Shown here: positions 1 through 10,133 of the stretch, piece after piece | How the letters are laid out: each line of letters opens with the position of its first letter | How positions within the stretch are numbered: the first letter of the stretch is position 1 | Assembly (NCBI GenBank): GCA_963678705.1 | Contig: OY783205.1 | Location: forward strand, 2,108,001-2,172,000 | Source of the DNA: Panorpa germanica | Taxonomy: Eukaryota; Arthropoda; Insecta; Mecoptera; Panorpidae | DNA: 64,000 nucleotides | Direction of reading: 5' to 3' | Position numbers and translations under genes: made by a program | The notes under the pieces: model-generated | The model's database searches: none | Told to the model about the DNA's origin: nothing | The model's input: the letters and a program-made list of their open reading frames with translations, nothing else

Positions 1-149
1 AAGAATGTGTCCTACACATTTCAGTCAAACCACATCAAGAAATATGAGTCCCGATAATGGACTTGCCGATACCGTCATAGTTAGCTATCGGCACTAAGTA
101 TAGCCAAATCAACGCCGAGCTTAATTCTACGTCTAACTTCATTTAAATT
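1..149. other. Left flank, no gene seen
   Basis: AT-rich sequence with no open frame of note. Its last five bases (145-149, AAATT) are the left copy of the target-site duplication of the copia element that follows. Confidence 0.6.
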
Positions 150-412
150 TGTTGGAATTACAAGACATTCCAACAGTATTGTTAATTCATGATTATCTCA
201 AAGACTTGATTTATTATTTTATTTAATAAACTAGTTCAAAGCTATTGTTATTAAATTCTATAACAACAATCAAGGCGTTGATAGTTACACTAAATATTTT
301 AATTGTCTATAAGAAATTTTGTCTGAGGACTTTCTGTATAATTTCAGTCTGAGGACTTATTAATTAATAAAATATATAATATATAACTGTGCATATAATA
401 TCTGCTACAATA
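150..412 (+). repeat. Copia 5' LTR
   Basis: Starts TGTTGGAAT and ends CTACAATA. It begins with a perfect 9-bp inverted repeat (TGTTGGAAT, 8-base loop, ATTCCAACA at 150-175). It differs from the 3' LTR by a T/C and a C/T substitution. The end was set by matching to the 3' LTR and by the AAATT duplication; it closes in TA rather than the usual CA. Confidence 0.95.
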
Positions 413-426
413 GGTTATGGGCCCAG
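413..426 (+). other. Primer binding site, copia type
   Basis: The sequence GGTTATGGGCCCAG directly follows the 5' LTR. This is the form used by Drosophila copia, which primes minus-strand synthesis on an internal fragment of initiator tRNA-Met rather than its 3' CCA end. Confidence 0.85.
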
Positions 427-465
427 ATAACAGGTGCATTTAATTAAATTTAATTAAAAATTAAT

Positions 466-1545
466 ATGACGACATCAGTGAGTGCTACAAGATTTGAGCT
501 GTTGAGTAAGGACAATTATGAAGCCTGGAAAATTCATGTTGAGGCGCTATTGATCAAAAATGATTTGTGGGAATATGTCAGTGGTGAAAAACCGATTCCT
601 GTTGCTGCGGAAAATAATCAAGAAGAAAGAAATGGATGGATAAAAATTGATCGTAAAGCTAAGTCAGAAGTAATATTAGCAATTAGTTCAACGGAATTGC
701 AGCATGTCCGAGGTTGTAATACTTCTCATGAAGTTTGGCAAAAACTTGCCTCAGTTTATGCTTCCAAAGGACCTGCAAGAAAAGCTTTATTACTTAAGCA
801 ACTTATGCTTCACAAGATGTCTGAAGGTGGTGATGTCAGGGATCATGTAAACAAGTTTTCGGATATAGTTGATCGACTTGGAGCTATGGATATTGAAGTG
901 AATAAAGATTTATTGTCTGTAATGTTATTATATAGTCTACCAGATAGCTATGAAGGTTTTAAATGTGCTATGGAATCACGTGATGAACTCTTGGAGGTTG
1001 AAGCTCTTAAGGTTAAGATACTTGAGAAGAGTGAAATTGGTTCAAATTCAGTTGTTGAGTTAGCTGGAAATGTAAGGGCTGAAAATCAACCGAGTTACAA
1101 AAATATTTTTAAAGGATATTGTTTTAAATGTGGAAAACAAGGACATAAGTCTCCTGAATGTCCAACTCAATTGAAACCAAATTTCAGAAGAAATGGACCA
1201 GATAGACAGAATAGATACACACAAGAAAACCAATGTTCTCAAGCGGATGATGATACTTTTGCAGTATTTAATGTTGAATTTGCTGGTAGTGTTCCAAGTT
1301 GTCGACCTTGGATTCTTGATAGTGGCTGTACAACACATTTATGTGGTGATAAACAATTATTTAAGTCTTTAAATGAAGAAATTAGTGGGAAAATAAATTT
1401 GGCTAATCAAGCAAGTAGTGAAATCAAAGGAAAAGGTACTGTTAATTTGTCGATTAGTAATGGTAAACAGCTGAGGTCAGTAGATTTTTCAAACACATTA
1501 TTTGTACCAGATTTAAGGTCAAATCTAGTATCAGTATGGATATGA
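466..1545 (+). CDS. gag: Copia Gag plus start of protease
   Basis: 359 residues starting at the first ATG after the primer binding site. The N-terminal part has the copia-type capsid fold family (LSKDNYEAW near 13-21, then a UBN2-like region to about 190). A CCHC zinc knuckle sits at C219-C222-H227-C232 and should bind RNA in the virus-like particle. The aspartic protease begins at WILDSGC with catalytic D285 in the D-S-G triad. In copia, Gag and Pol are one polyprotein and Gag is made by splicing; here the frame stops just after NLVSV, inside the protease, and the rest continues in another frame that overlaps it by 10 bases. I see no heptamer slip site, so a small indel is the simpler reading. 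Confidence 0.93.
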   Translation: MTTSVSATRFELLSKDNYEAWKIHVEALLIKNDLWEYVSGEKPIPVAAENNQEERNGWIKIDRKAKSEVILAISSTELQHVRGCNTSHEVWQKLASVYASKGPARKALLLKQLMLHKMSEGGDVRDHVNKFSDIVDRLGAMDIEVNKDLLSVMLLYSLPDSYEGFKCAMESRDELLEVEALKVKILEKSEIGSNSVVELAGNVRAENQPSYKNIFKGYCFKCGKQGHKSPECPTQLKPNFRRNGPDRQNRYTQENQCSQADDDTFAVFNVEFAGSVPSCRPWILDSGCTTHLCGDKQLFKSLNEEISGKINLANQASSEIKGKGTVNLSISNGKQLRSVDFSNTLFVPDLRSNLVSVWI

Positions 1546-4529
1546 CTGGAAATGTTAAATTTGTTGCTGAAAGGCGTGGTGATCTCTATTATTTACAAGA
1601 AGGTAATGAAGAAGCTTGTATTGGAGAAGATAAAGCTAATTCTGAGTTATTGATGTGGCATTGTCGTATGGGTCATTTAAATGCTAAGGATTTATTTCGG
1701 GTGATTAATCAGAATACTACAAGTAAAGTAACCTCTGAACAATTGAAATGTTTGTCAAGATGTGAAGTGTGTCTACGAGGCAAGATGACAGGGTTACCGT
1801 TTTCAGGAAGTGAACGACAGAGTGAAGAACTTCTTGAAATAGTTCATACAGATATTGTTGGACCGTTTAGGACACAATCAGTGAATGGAGCAAAATATTT
1901 TATTACATTTATTGATGATTATTCTCGATGGTGTGAAGTATACTTTCTTAAACAGAAGAGTGGTGCACTAGAAGCTTTCAAAATGTATCAAAATCAAGCT
2001 GAACGTATGACAGGGAAGAAGATTAAGTATCTTCAAAGTGATAATGGTAAAGAGTATTGTAATACTGAGATGGATTCTTTCCTGCGTAATCAAGGTATTC
2101 AACGTCGATTAAGTGTTGTAAGAACACCTCAGCAAAATGGTGTTGCTGAACGTTTAAATCGAACATTAGTTGAAATGGGACGATGTTTATTACTTCAATC
2201 AAATTTATCGGATATGTTTTGGACTGATGCTGTAGCTACAGCATGTCATTTGAGAAACAGATGTCCTTCAAGAAGTATTAATGGAGATACTCCTTATCAG
2301 AGATGGTTCAACAGGGATAAAGTTCATTTAAATTATTTACGAGCATTTGGATCAACTGTATATGTCTTAGATAAAGATCCAACAAAAGGCAAATTATCTG
2401 ATAGATCAATGAAAGGAATTTTTGTAGGTTATCCACGTGAATCAAAAGGATACAGAATTTGGTTACCAGAAAAGAGAAAATTTATTGTTGCTCGTGATGT
2501 GAAATTTATTGAAGATAATGTTACTACAGTTTTAAAGAACCAAGAGATTAAACAGCTGATTATTAATGATTTTGAAAACAAGGATAAACCATGGATTGAA
2601 TTGATAACAGGATTTAAAAATAGTAATGAGACAGAAACTTTAGATGGAATTCCAGAAGAAAATTTAGAAGATAATGAAGAAAATGAAAATTCATCTGGTA
2701 TTCAATCATCTATTCAAGAAACTCCTAGAAGAAACTCAAGAGAATATACTAGAGAAGAAAGAAGAGGACCAGGAAGACCAAAATTAATTAAAACAGGTTT
2801 GAAAGGACGTCCCAGAAAATTATGTTCAAAAGTTAATAATTGTGAAGTTAAAGAAAGGATTGAATCTGATTCTAATGAAGATGATAATGATAATGATAAT
2901 ATATTTGTTGGAGTAGCTGAAGTTAAATTGGAAGATGCTATTAATTCTCAAGAGTGTGCTGAGTGGAAGAGAGCAATTAAATCAGAAGTCATAAGTTTAT
3001 TAAAAAATGATACTTGGAATATTGTAAAATTACCTGAAGGTCAAAGTGTTGTGGGAAGTCGAATGATTTTAACAAATAAATTTGGATCAGATGGGCTTAT
3101 TGAAAAAAGAAAAGCTCGTATTGTTGCAAAAGGTTATAGTCAGAAATATGGTATTGATTATGATCAAACTTTTGCTCCAGTTGCAAGAATGGAATCAATG
3201 AGACTTTTAATTGCATTGTCTGTGGAATTAAAACTTGTAATAAGACAATTTGATGTTGTAACTGCCTATTTAAATGGAATATTAGAAGAAAATGTTTATA
3301 TGGAAATACCGGATATGCTACATGAAATTTTGATGTGGATAATTGATGATAGTCAGGTGTCTGAAGAATTAAAAAATAAAGCTACAAAAATGTTAAAATG
3401 TATTGAAGAAGGAGGTGATGTTTGTAAATTAAATAAAGCTCTCTATGGTCTTAAACAAGCTGCTCGACAATGGAATGAAAAATTATCAAATAAGTTGGAA
3501 AGTATTGGACTAAAGTCAACAAAAAAGGAGAGTTGTTTGTATTATGCAAAACGTGGTAAAGATATTTTATTATTTCTAGTTTATGTTGATGATTTCTTAA
3601 TTGCATCATCAGATGTTGATTGGATTGATGAAATTAAAATTAAACTACAAGAAGAATTTGAAATTAAGGATCTAGGTCTTGCAAAACAATGTTTGGGAAT
3701 AGAAATTAATCAATCAGATCAATATATTTTTATTAATCAATCAAGATATATTATCAATTTACTTAAAAATTATGAAATGAATAATTGCAATTCAGTTAAA
3801 ACGCCAGCAGAATTACAAAAGAAGAAAATATTTTATTCAACTGAAAAAGAAGAAATTAATAGTAAATTTTATAGAGAAGTTATTGGAGCACTAATGTATT
3901 TAGTGGTTGGAACTCGACCAGATATTGCAAATACTGTTTCAAGATTAGCTCAATTTGTAAACAAACCAAGTAAACAAGATTGGTTGGGAGTTAAGAGAAT
4001 ATTGAGATATTTAGCTGGTACAATAGAATTAGGAATACTTTATACTAAAGAAACAAAATCTATGATTGGATACTGTGATGCTGATTGGGGAGGTTGTCTT
4101 GAAGATCGAAGATCATATTCTGGATATGTATTTATTTTGGCAGGGGGTGCTGTGAGCTGGAAATCTCAAAAACAAAGAACTGTGGCACTTTCATCTACTG
4201 AATCAGAATATGTTAGTTTATCAGAAGCTATAAAAGAAGCAATATATTTAAATGATTTATTGACTGAACTAGAGCAAGAAAAATTTTTGAAAATTAAAAT
4301 ATTAATTGACAATCGTGGAGCTGAACAACTGGCAATGAACTCGATTTATCATGCACGTACAAAACATATAGATATTCGTCATTATTTTGTTCGTGATGTA
4401 GTTGATGAAGGAATTATTAAATTACGTCATGTATCAACTAATGAAATGGTTGCGGATATTTTAACAAAAGCACTGCCAAGAGAGTTACATGAAAAATTCA
4501 CTGAAGGATTGGGACTTCAAATTATTTAA
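1536..4529 (+). CDS. pol: Copia Pol: integrase, RT, RNase H
   Basis: 997 residues read from the first ATG in the open frame, which is probably not a natural start but the continuation of the broken polyprotein. Integrase zinc domain H42-H47-C76-C79; integrase core D106, D169, E205 (D,D35E); TPQQNG motif before the catalytic E. Reverse transcriptase from about 500, with QFDVVTAYLNG, LYGLKQAARQW and the active site YVDD at 683-686. RNase H has YCDADWGG, SSTESEY and the KHIDIRHYFVRD box. Every catalytic residue I could check is present, so only the upstream frame break argues against activity. The open frame ends 29 bases before the 3' LTR. Confidence 0.95.
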   Translation: MDMTGNVKFVAERRGDLYYLQEGNEEACIGEDKANSELLMWHCRMGHLNAKDLFRVINQNTTSKVTSEQLKCLSRCEVCLRGKMTGLPFSGSERQSEELLEIVHTDIVGPFRTQSVNGAKYFITFIDDYSRWCEVYFLKQKSGALEAFKMYQNQAERMTGKKIKYLQSDNGKEYCNTEMDSFLRNQGIQRRLSVVRTPQQNGVAERLNRTLVEMGRCLLLQSNLSDMFWTDAVATACHLRNRCPSRSINGDTPYQRWFNRDKVHLNYLRAFGSTVYVLDKDPTKGKLSDRSMKGIFVGYPRESKGYRIWLPEKRKFIVARDVKFIEDNVTTVLKNQEIKQLIINDFENKDKPWIELITGFKNSNETETLDGIPEENLEDNEENENSSGIQSSIQETPRRNSREYTREERRGPGRPKLIKTGLKGRPRKLCSKVNNCEVKERIESDSNEDDNDNDNIFVGVAEVKLEDAINSQECAEWKRAIKSEVISLLKNDTWNIVKLPEGQSVVGSRMILTNKFGSDGLIEKRKARIVAKGYSQKYGIDYDQTFAPVARMESMRLLIALSVELKLVIRQFDVVTAYLNGILEENVYMEIPDMLHEILMWIIDDSQVSEELKNKATKMLKCIEEGGDVCKLNKALYGLKQAARQWNEKLSNKLESIGLKSTKKESCLYYAKRGKDILLFLVYVDDFLIASSDVDWIDEIKIKLQEEFEIKDLGLAKQCLGIEINQSDQYIFINQSRYIINLLKNYEMNNCNSVKTPAELQKKKIFYSTEKEEINSKFYREVIGALMYLVVGTRPDIANTVSRLAQFVNKPSKQDWLGVKRILRYLAGTIELGILYTKETKSMIGYCDADWGGCLEDRRSYSGYVFILAGGAVSWKSQKQRTVALSSTESEYVSLSEAIKEAIYLNDLLTELEQEKFLKIKILIDNRGAEQLAMNSIYHARTKHIDIRHYFVRDVVDEGIIKLRHVSTNEMVADILTKALPRELHEKFTEGLGLQII

Positions 4530-4547
4530 ATTGTTGAAATGAATGTC

Positions 4548-4558
4548 TTGAGGGGGTG
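4548..4558 (+). other. Copia polypurine tract
   Basis: TTGAGGGGGTG immediately precedes the 3' LTR. This is the expected RNase H-resistant primer for plus-strand synthesis. Confidence 0.85.
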
Positions 4559-4821
4559 TGTTGGAATTACAAGACATTCCAACAGTATTGTTAATTCATG
4601 ATCATCTCAAAGACTTGATTTATTATTTTATTTAATAAACTAGTTCAAAGCTATTGTTATTAAATTTTATAACAACAATCAAGGCGTTGATAGTTACACT
4701 AAATATTTTAATTGTCTATAAGAAATTTTGTCTGAGGACTTTCTGTATAATTTCAGTCTGAGGACTTATTAATTAATAAAATATATAATATATAACTGTG
4801 CATATAATATCTGCTACAATA
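4559..4821 (+). repeat. Copia 3' LTR
   Basis: 263 bp, same length as the 5' LTR and identical except for two substitutions. It is followed by AAATT at 4822-4826, the right copy of the target duplication. Confidence 0.95.
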
Positions 4822-5094
4822 AAATTAGTAATTTAGTTTAAAAGTTTTACTCATGCATATATTTTGTAAATAAAAACGCTTTTAAAAATGAATAATTTAT
4901 TAATTAACTTGTCAATATCTAAAAATTATTAAAATTACTTACTACATTTTGTGAAACCCATGTTAAACTTGCTTAAACTATGTGAACCTCTGTCTAATTG
5001 ACGTATTAATACAATATATAACATATAACGAAAAGGTTTTTAAATTTATTAAAATTGAAAGTTTTTTAATGTGTGTGTTACGTTCTTAAAGTCT
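4822..5094. other. Spacer, nothing recognised
   Basis: AT-rich DNA between the copia element and the decayed end of the zinc-finger gene. No open frame or repeat recognised. Confidence 0.5.
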
Positions 5095-5220
5095 CTTTAG
5101 CTGAAAAATCTGAATAAATGACCTTCCTTATTTACCACAATGGTAAGACTGTTAAACGGTATGAACTCTTTTATGTTGTTTTAAGTTGCTAGACTGAGAA
5201 GACGAGTAATTGCAATGATT
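5095..5220 (-). pseudogene. Decayed C2H2 fingers beyond the stop
   Basis: Reading on past the stop of the zinc-finger exon in the same frame gives further finger remnants. There is an NHCNYSSSQSSNLKQHKRVH stretch, then a stop, then YHCGK, a second stop and GRSFIQ. The stop at 5221-5223 (TGA) falls where a finger cysteine (TGT or TGC) is expected. These look like one and a half fingers once part of the protein, now cut off by nonsense changes. Confidence 0.75.
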
Positions 5221-6044
5221 TCATTTATAAGGTCTTTCTCCCGTATGTGTACGCATATGACTTTTCAAGCCACCATTCTGGCTAAATGACATTGGACACT
5301 CATCACAATGGTAAGGTTTATCTCCTGTATGTGTACGCATATGACTTTTCAAGTTATTATTCTGGCTAAATGACATGGGACACTCATCACAATGGTAAGG
5401 TCTATCTCCAGTATGTGTACGCATATGACTTTTCAAGCCACCATTCTGGCTAAATGACATTGGACACTCATCACAATGGTAAGGTTTATCTCCTGTATGT
5501 GTACGCATATGTATTTTCAAGCCACCATTCTGGCTAAATGACATTGGACACTCATCACAATGGTAAGGTTTTTCTCCCGTATGTGTACGCATATGACTTT
5601 TCAAGTTATTACTCTGGGTAAATGACATTGGACACTCATCACAAGGATAAGGTTTTTTTCCTCTATGGATATGTTTATGTCTATCCAATTTTAATAAAGA
5701 CAGAAATGATTTCTCACACTGATCACAATGGTGACGTATTGTCTTAGTGTCTGATCTCTTTGTAACACCCAATAAAGTTGGGGACCAATTCGATGCATTA
5801 TTACGTGTGTTCGCAGAATAAAGTGTTCCTACATTGTCTGACTTTGTTTTGACTCTACTGGAATATAGCTTACTTAATTCATCGCAAGACGACATCTGCT
5901 TGGATTTATTTGCACATAAATGGCTTTGCAAAATATTTGTTGATATGTAGGGCTCTTGACATGTATCACAAAGGAACTTTTCCTCTAATAATCCACCTGG
6001 GGTCAGACGATCTGGTTGAGTTCTTTCTATATTTACCAAGTTAT
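5221..6044 (-). CDS. C2H2 zinc-finger protein, last coding exon
   Basis: The exon begins at a splice acceptor (CTTCCAG before 6044) and reads in phase from the exon ending at 6481, so the ATG at 6039 is internal. Counting from that Met (272 residues), a degenerate finger FLCDTCQEPY lies at 22-42. Six classical fingers follow at 105-125, 133-153, 161-181, 189-209, 217-237 and 245-265, joined by TGEKPY or TGDKPY linkers. Five are nearly identical, with helices reading SQNGGLKSH or SQNNNLKSH, as in a tandemly homogenised array. It is probably a nuclear DNA-binding protein; the target is unknown. The frame ends GERPYK then stop, at the first position of a further, decayed finger, so the protein is shorter than its ancestor. 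Confidence 0.9.
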
Positions 6045-6480
6045 CTGGAAGATGTTACAAATAAACAATATTGAAAAATATTTTCAAAATTTACGAAGTG
6101 ATTCATTCGAAGGTCAAACAAAAATGAATTAAAAATAAATTCAATTACCGAGCGACCAAAGAACAATTGCGTTCAGAATTAAATATAACTTTGTTACTTG
6201 TGAACAGAAATTGTGGTTAGAACGTATTGTCAAAATCGAAAAATCGGAAGTGACGTAAACTTCAGCAAATAAATATAAAGTGTAATTAATTAAATAATAA
6301 ATCATGATCTAAGAAATTATAAGAAATGCACACCCCGAAGACAAACAGTAAATGTAAAAGCGAAAATGCCAACATTTTGACATAAATATAAGTAACGGAA
6401 ATAAAGTACAAATATTGCAAATAATCAAATAATTCGTATTAATTACTTTTCATAGAGGTGTTCTTCTAAATCGAATTTAC

Positions 6481-6719
6481 CTGCTTCGGTCGTACTGATT
6501 GCCGGTAATGAAGGATCTAATAGTGCATCACTTTCTTGTCTACAAGGCAGAGTGTATTTGTGTTTCTCATTTTTAAATTCCATGTTAACGGAACTTGGAT
6601 TAGCTGACGCACCATTATCTTGATTACGCGGCAGAGTGCATGGTGTCTCAATTTCTACTTCTTGTTTGACTGACCTAGAATACAGTAACTGAATTGCATT
6701 AGCATCTGCTGCTGTGTAC
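6481..6719 (-). CDS. Zinc-finger gene, internal exon
   Basis: 239 nt, open through its length, bounded by an acceptor (CTTCAAAG before 6719) and a donor (GCAG|GTAAAT at 6481/6480). The reading runs YTAADANAIQLLYSRS, VKQEVEIETP and, at the end, PAISTTEA. Its last base joins the next exon at 6044 to make an Asp codon, and the frame then continues into the finger exon. The acidic sequence with VKQEVEIE is typical of the N-terminal linker of insect zinc-finger proteins. Splicing is inferred from phase and splice sites, not from transcripts. Confidence 0.75.
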
Positions 6720-6811
6720 CTTTGAAGTAACTTAATATTTAATTCCGTGAACTATTTTAGAAATTTAGTGTTAAAATGTTTCGAAAATGATCCGAAATTG
6801 ATCAAACGTAC

Positions 6812-6860
6812 TGACAGATCTCGCAGATAACTTGATTGGGATCATCTTCGACTTCTTCTT
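6812..6860 (-). CDS. Zinc-finger gene, upstream exon (5' end unsure)
   Basis: An acidic reading (EEEVEDDPNQVICEICQ) ends at a donor (TGTCA|GTACGT at 6812/6811). Its final two bases join the first base of the exon at 6719 to complete the Gln codon, leaving a 92-bp intron. The frame is open only up to a stop at 6886-6888. A possible acceptor AG lies at 6861-6862. No ATG is seen in frame, so the true start must be in a further upstream exon that I could not find. CEICQ may be the first half of a zinc-binding motif. Confidence 0.5.
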
Positions 6861-6888
6861 CTTTATATGTCAGTACGTATGGAATTTA

Positions 6889-7900
6889 GGATTTGAGGGA
6901 GGGCAGGCGGACCTACTGCCCCGGGGCCTCCACAAGTGACACAAAAACAATGAATTATTGAAAGAGTTGAAGAGAAAAAAAGTGTACCTTTTGTTCGGAA
7001 TATAATTAGGGGCCTCCACTGGTTCGTCGCACCAGGGCCTCCACATCTCTGAATTCGATACTGATATAATTGGTACTTTATTTTCCATCCTGATTTTCTT
7101 TTTGCACCTATAAGTAAAATATATGTAAGTAAGTTTGGTAATTTTTGTTTAATCATTTCTGTTGCTTACGTGTCTTACAAAGTGAGGTTAGGTTTTCTAT
7201 TTTAACAACTGACAATAATTTGACGAATTATAAAATGGTAAAGCAAGATGGACTCGTTACTATTTTGACGTTTGCGGATTCATAAAATGCTTTTGATGTA
7301 ATTTATGCTAGTAGAAATGTCTCCCATTTACACTGTTCTGCCTCTCTTCAACAATTATTAACAGGAAAACAAAGCATCTATTGAAACATCGCATGAAACA
7401 CAACTTGTTTCCTTCAATTACTGGTTTTGAACTTTATATTTAATTTTTCTATTGATTTTATTTTCTATTGTATTTTACTTTCTGTAGATAAATTGTTTTA
7501 GCATTAAAGAAATTATAATCATGCAAATCAGGCTACAGCAACTCATACCAATACAATACAACCACACTGTAATTCTGCTAATACTGCACTGGTGGTAAAA
7601 TTGTAATAGTACAGTGTACAGTGGTGTATACATAAATATTAAAGAAGATTAGAGAACCGTCGGTTCATCGTATGATAAGGTAAACTAATGCGAAACACTC
7701 TAATACATCCAACTCAAAAAGTCGTCGTCGCATGTAGTATGCTGCAGTGCAAGAGCGAGCTTAAATTTTTAAATTATGATTAGATATTGAAGAATAGAAT
7801 AAGATGGTACAGAATTAAGTAAATTGCAACAACGATTTAATATATTTTTTCTTAAATAAATCATTTGATAATGCTATTTTAACAGTTACTGAGATAAAAA
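6889..7900. other. Intergenic; short GGGCCTCCAC repeats
   Basis: GGGCCTCCAC occurs three times within about 130 bp (near 6914, 7011 and 7035) and creates GGPGA-like repeats in overlapping minus-strand frames. I see no sign that these frames are coding. The rest is AT-rich with nothing recognised. Confidence 0.4.
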
Positions 7901-7919
7901 GTTATAAAAATTAGAACAA

Positions 7920-8160
7920 CACGTGACGTCACGGGTGTGTCCTGTGTTAGCGACTAATTAGCGTGTTACAACAGAGTCTACAAGAACAAGCATTTATAGT
8001 TCAACATAAATTTATAAATATTTTAAAAATGGTGCTTTTTCGCCTTATAGTTTTATATGTCATTTAATAGCTAGTGACGTTCCCTACAACTGTCCAAAGA
8101 TCGTGACGTTTTACCAGTAACTGTTTTATAGAAATTAAGACAGGGTTCTCAAAGTAATTC
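7920..8160 (+). repeat. Possible fragment of MITE family A
   Basis: The palindrome TGACGTCA (7924-7931) is followed near 8125-8150 by TTTTATAGAAATTAAGACA, the sub-terminal sequence of the MITE that is complete at 61411-62029. Ends are not defined. Confidence 0.4.
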
Positions 8161-9504
8161 TTTTTAAATGATTTGTATGTTGTAATATACGTGATCGAAA
8201 TTCTTTTTTAATGCACTGGATATAAAATATGCTTGAGAAATGTTATAAAGTGTTTTTTAATAGTGTCTCTAACATTGTTTCCTTGAGGTTTTGATAGCTA
8301 ACTGTATGAATATAAAATATACTAGAGTTTACCCCTGTCGCAAGGCGACGTCTTTTTAGTTTGAATTTAATAAAATAATTCGTAATTTAATTTCAAATTT
8401 TAATTCCATTTTTAAATTGAAATATTTAGCTCATTCTATATAAATTTTACAAATAAAAAGAAATAATTTTTCATATATGCTAAATTAACTAAAAAAATAT
8501 ATTTTTTTTATCAAAAAAAAAAATATTTTCAATTTATGTGTTAGTTGACAAACTTTTTTTCAAAATTTGGGATTTTTTTTTTTCGATTCGTAAATAAGTT
8601 ACCAAAATTTTAATTTTTTTTTGGATAACAATATACCTAATTATTCTACAATCCAAAATATGAACTTGCACCAAAGTTCCCTACCGGGGCGAATTTTTTC
8701 AACGCCCCCTTTTTCTATTTTTGAATTTCTAATTTTTGAAAAATGTTAACATTGACCATTGTAATACACATGCAAAATTTCACCTTTCTATCATTTATGA
8801 ATAAAAAGTAATACAGCAAAAAAGGGCCCAATTTTTTTTCAGTTTTTCCAAAACTACGGATTTCCAGGAAATTCAGGGAAAAATCCAGGGACGCCAAAAG
8901 TCTTTTTGAATTTTTTTCTCTGCAAAATAGGAAGTTTTCAAAAACAAAATTCAATACCAAAACATAAGAATATAAACATACAGTTGGAACATTATAATAT
9001 AGGATAAACGATTGAAATATTCATTTTTGACACTTTTAAAATTAAAGAGGTAAAAATTTAAAAAAAGTATCGGCTTACTTTACATTTAGAAAAACTACTT
9101 ACCGATAGACATAATTTCCTTTTTACGTTTTTCAAAACTATCATTTACCTACCATTTTCATAATGAGATGCAGAATACAGAAGAGAACCGTCACAAGGAT
9201 AGCACTTGTTGGGCAACCCACCAAAGTTCATATAATGACGTGGTATACACCGATAAATAAATTAAATTACTTAATATATTCTACCGACTTTGTGATGTCC
9301 GAAAATGGTAAGCGGTAAAATGAAATTCAAACTATAAATAAATATATCTCCGTCAATTTTTGGATATTTATGAAGAATTAGAAAGCGATCACAAACAAAT
9401 CGGTTCGTAGCCCAATTAATAATGCCGCGAGTTTTAAATAATCGATTACGAGATCCGACTGCGTGGTTACGTCCATCTATTATACCCGTATAATTAAAAT
9501 TCAT
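8161..9504. other. AT-rich intergenic DNA
   Basis: Homopolymer-rich sequence with long T and A runs near 8480-8640. A stretch near 9270-9380 shares TATATCTCCGTCAAT and TTCAAAC with the right half of MITE family A (compare 61890-61940). No gene recognised. Confidence 0.4.
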
Positions 9505-10133
9505 TTAATCATAGATAATTATTAAAAGAGAAATGCGGGTTTTCAAAATATGGCTGCAACTACTTATAAATTAAATGTAATTAATTCATTTTTTTAAACA
9601 ATTTCGTTCATTTTTTTTTAAAGATAAAAAATATATTGAACTTAAAATGTAAGAGTTTCCGTTTCTCACTTGGCCGCAACTTCTTGTCAACCAGGTGTAA
9701 ACAGGTATACCATTGTTAAATTTATACTTTGATAACTTATCTTAATAAATTACATATAAAATTAAATGATTTTTATCTTTACGCCTCGGTTTATGAGATA
9801 CGATTTCTTGTGTAAAATTTTTCGAAAATAGAAGTGCCTAGCTGTTAAAAATACAGAAGAGTAAGAGAGAGAGTTAGCGTACCACACTGTACATAAGACA
9901 ACAACGCAGTGTGTCAACTTACGACACGTTTGTATTTATACGTGTATAAATACGTTTAAGTTGTACCTGTTTACACCCGGTTGGCATGAGGTTGCGACCA
10001 AGTGAGAAACGGCAATTTAAACTTTTTAAGTTCCATACAAATCTCTTTGTACTTGCGGCCATATTTTGATATACAAGTCGGGCGAACTGTATTTCTCTAT
10101 TAATAATTATTTATAAATATTGTCTTTGATTAA
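9505..10133. mobile_element. Long inverted-repeat (foldback/MITE) element
   Basis: The arms 9505-9717 and 9958-10133 are imperfect inverted copies. Both contain TTTCTCACTTGG near the inner end, a TGTAAACAGGT segment, an AAAATATGGC segment and TTAATCA at the outer end. The middle has the palindrome GTATTTATAC-GT-GTATAAATAC near 9930. No coding capacity. No clear target duplication was found, so the outer limits are approximate. Confidence 0.75.

Larger units (their letters stand above)
150..4821 (+). mobile_element. Ty1/copia LTR retrotransposon, near-complete
   Basis: Two 263-bp LTRs (150-412 and 4559-4821) flank an internal region coding for gag, protease, integrase, reverse transcriptase and RNase H in copia order (integrase before RT). 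The element is bounded by the 5-bp duplication AAATT (145-149 and 4822-4826). I found two differences between the LTRs, so the insertion is recent. A primer binding site follows the left LTR and a purine tract precedes the right one. The only visible lesion is a frame change near 1530-1545. The order integrase-RT-RNase H excludes Gypsy and BEL. Confidence 0.97.

Noticed and set aside
1525..1550. Programmed -1 frameshift in copia
   Set aside because: No X-XXY-YYZ slippery heptamer at the overlap, so an indel is the simpler reading; kept only as an alternative.
6863..7156. Minus-strand frame with GGPGA repeats
   Set aside because: Created by three GGGCCTCCAC copies. It overlaps the better supported zinc-finger exon in another frame.
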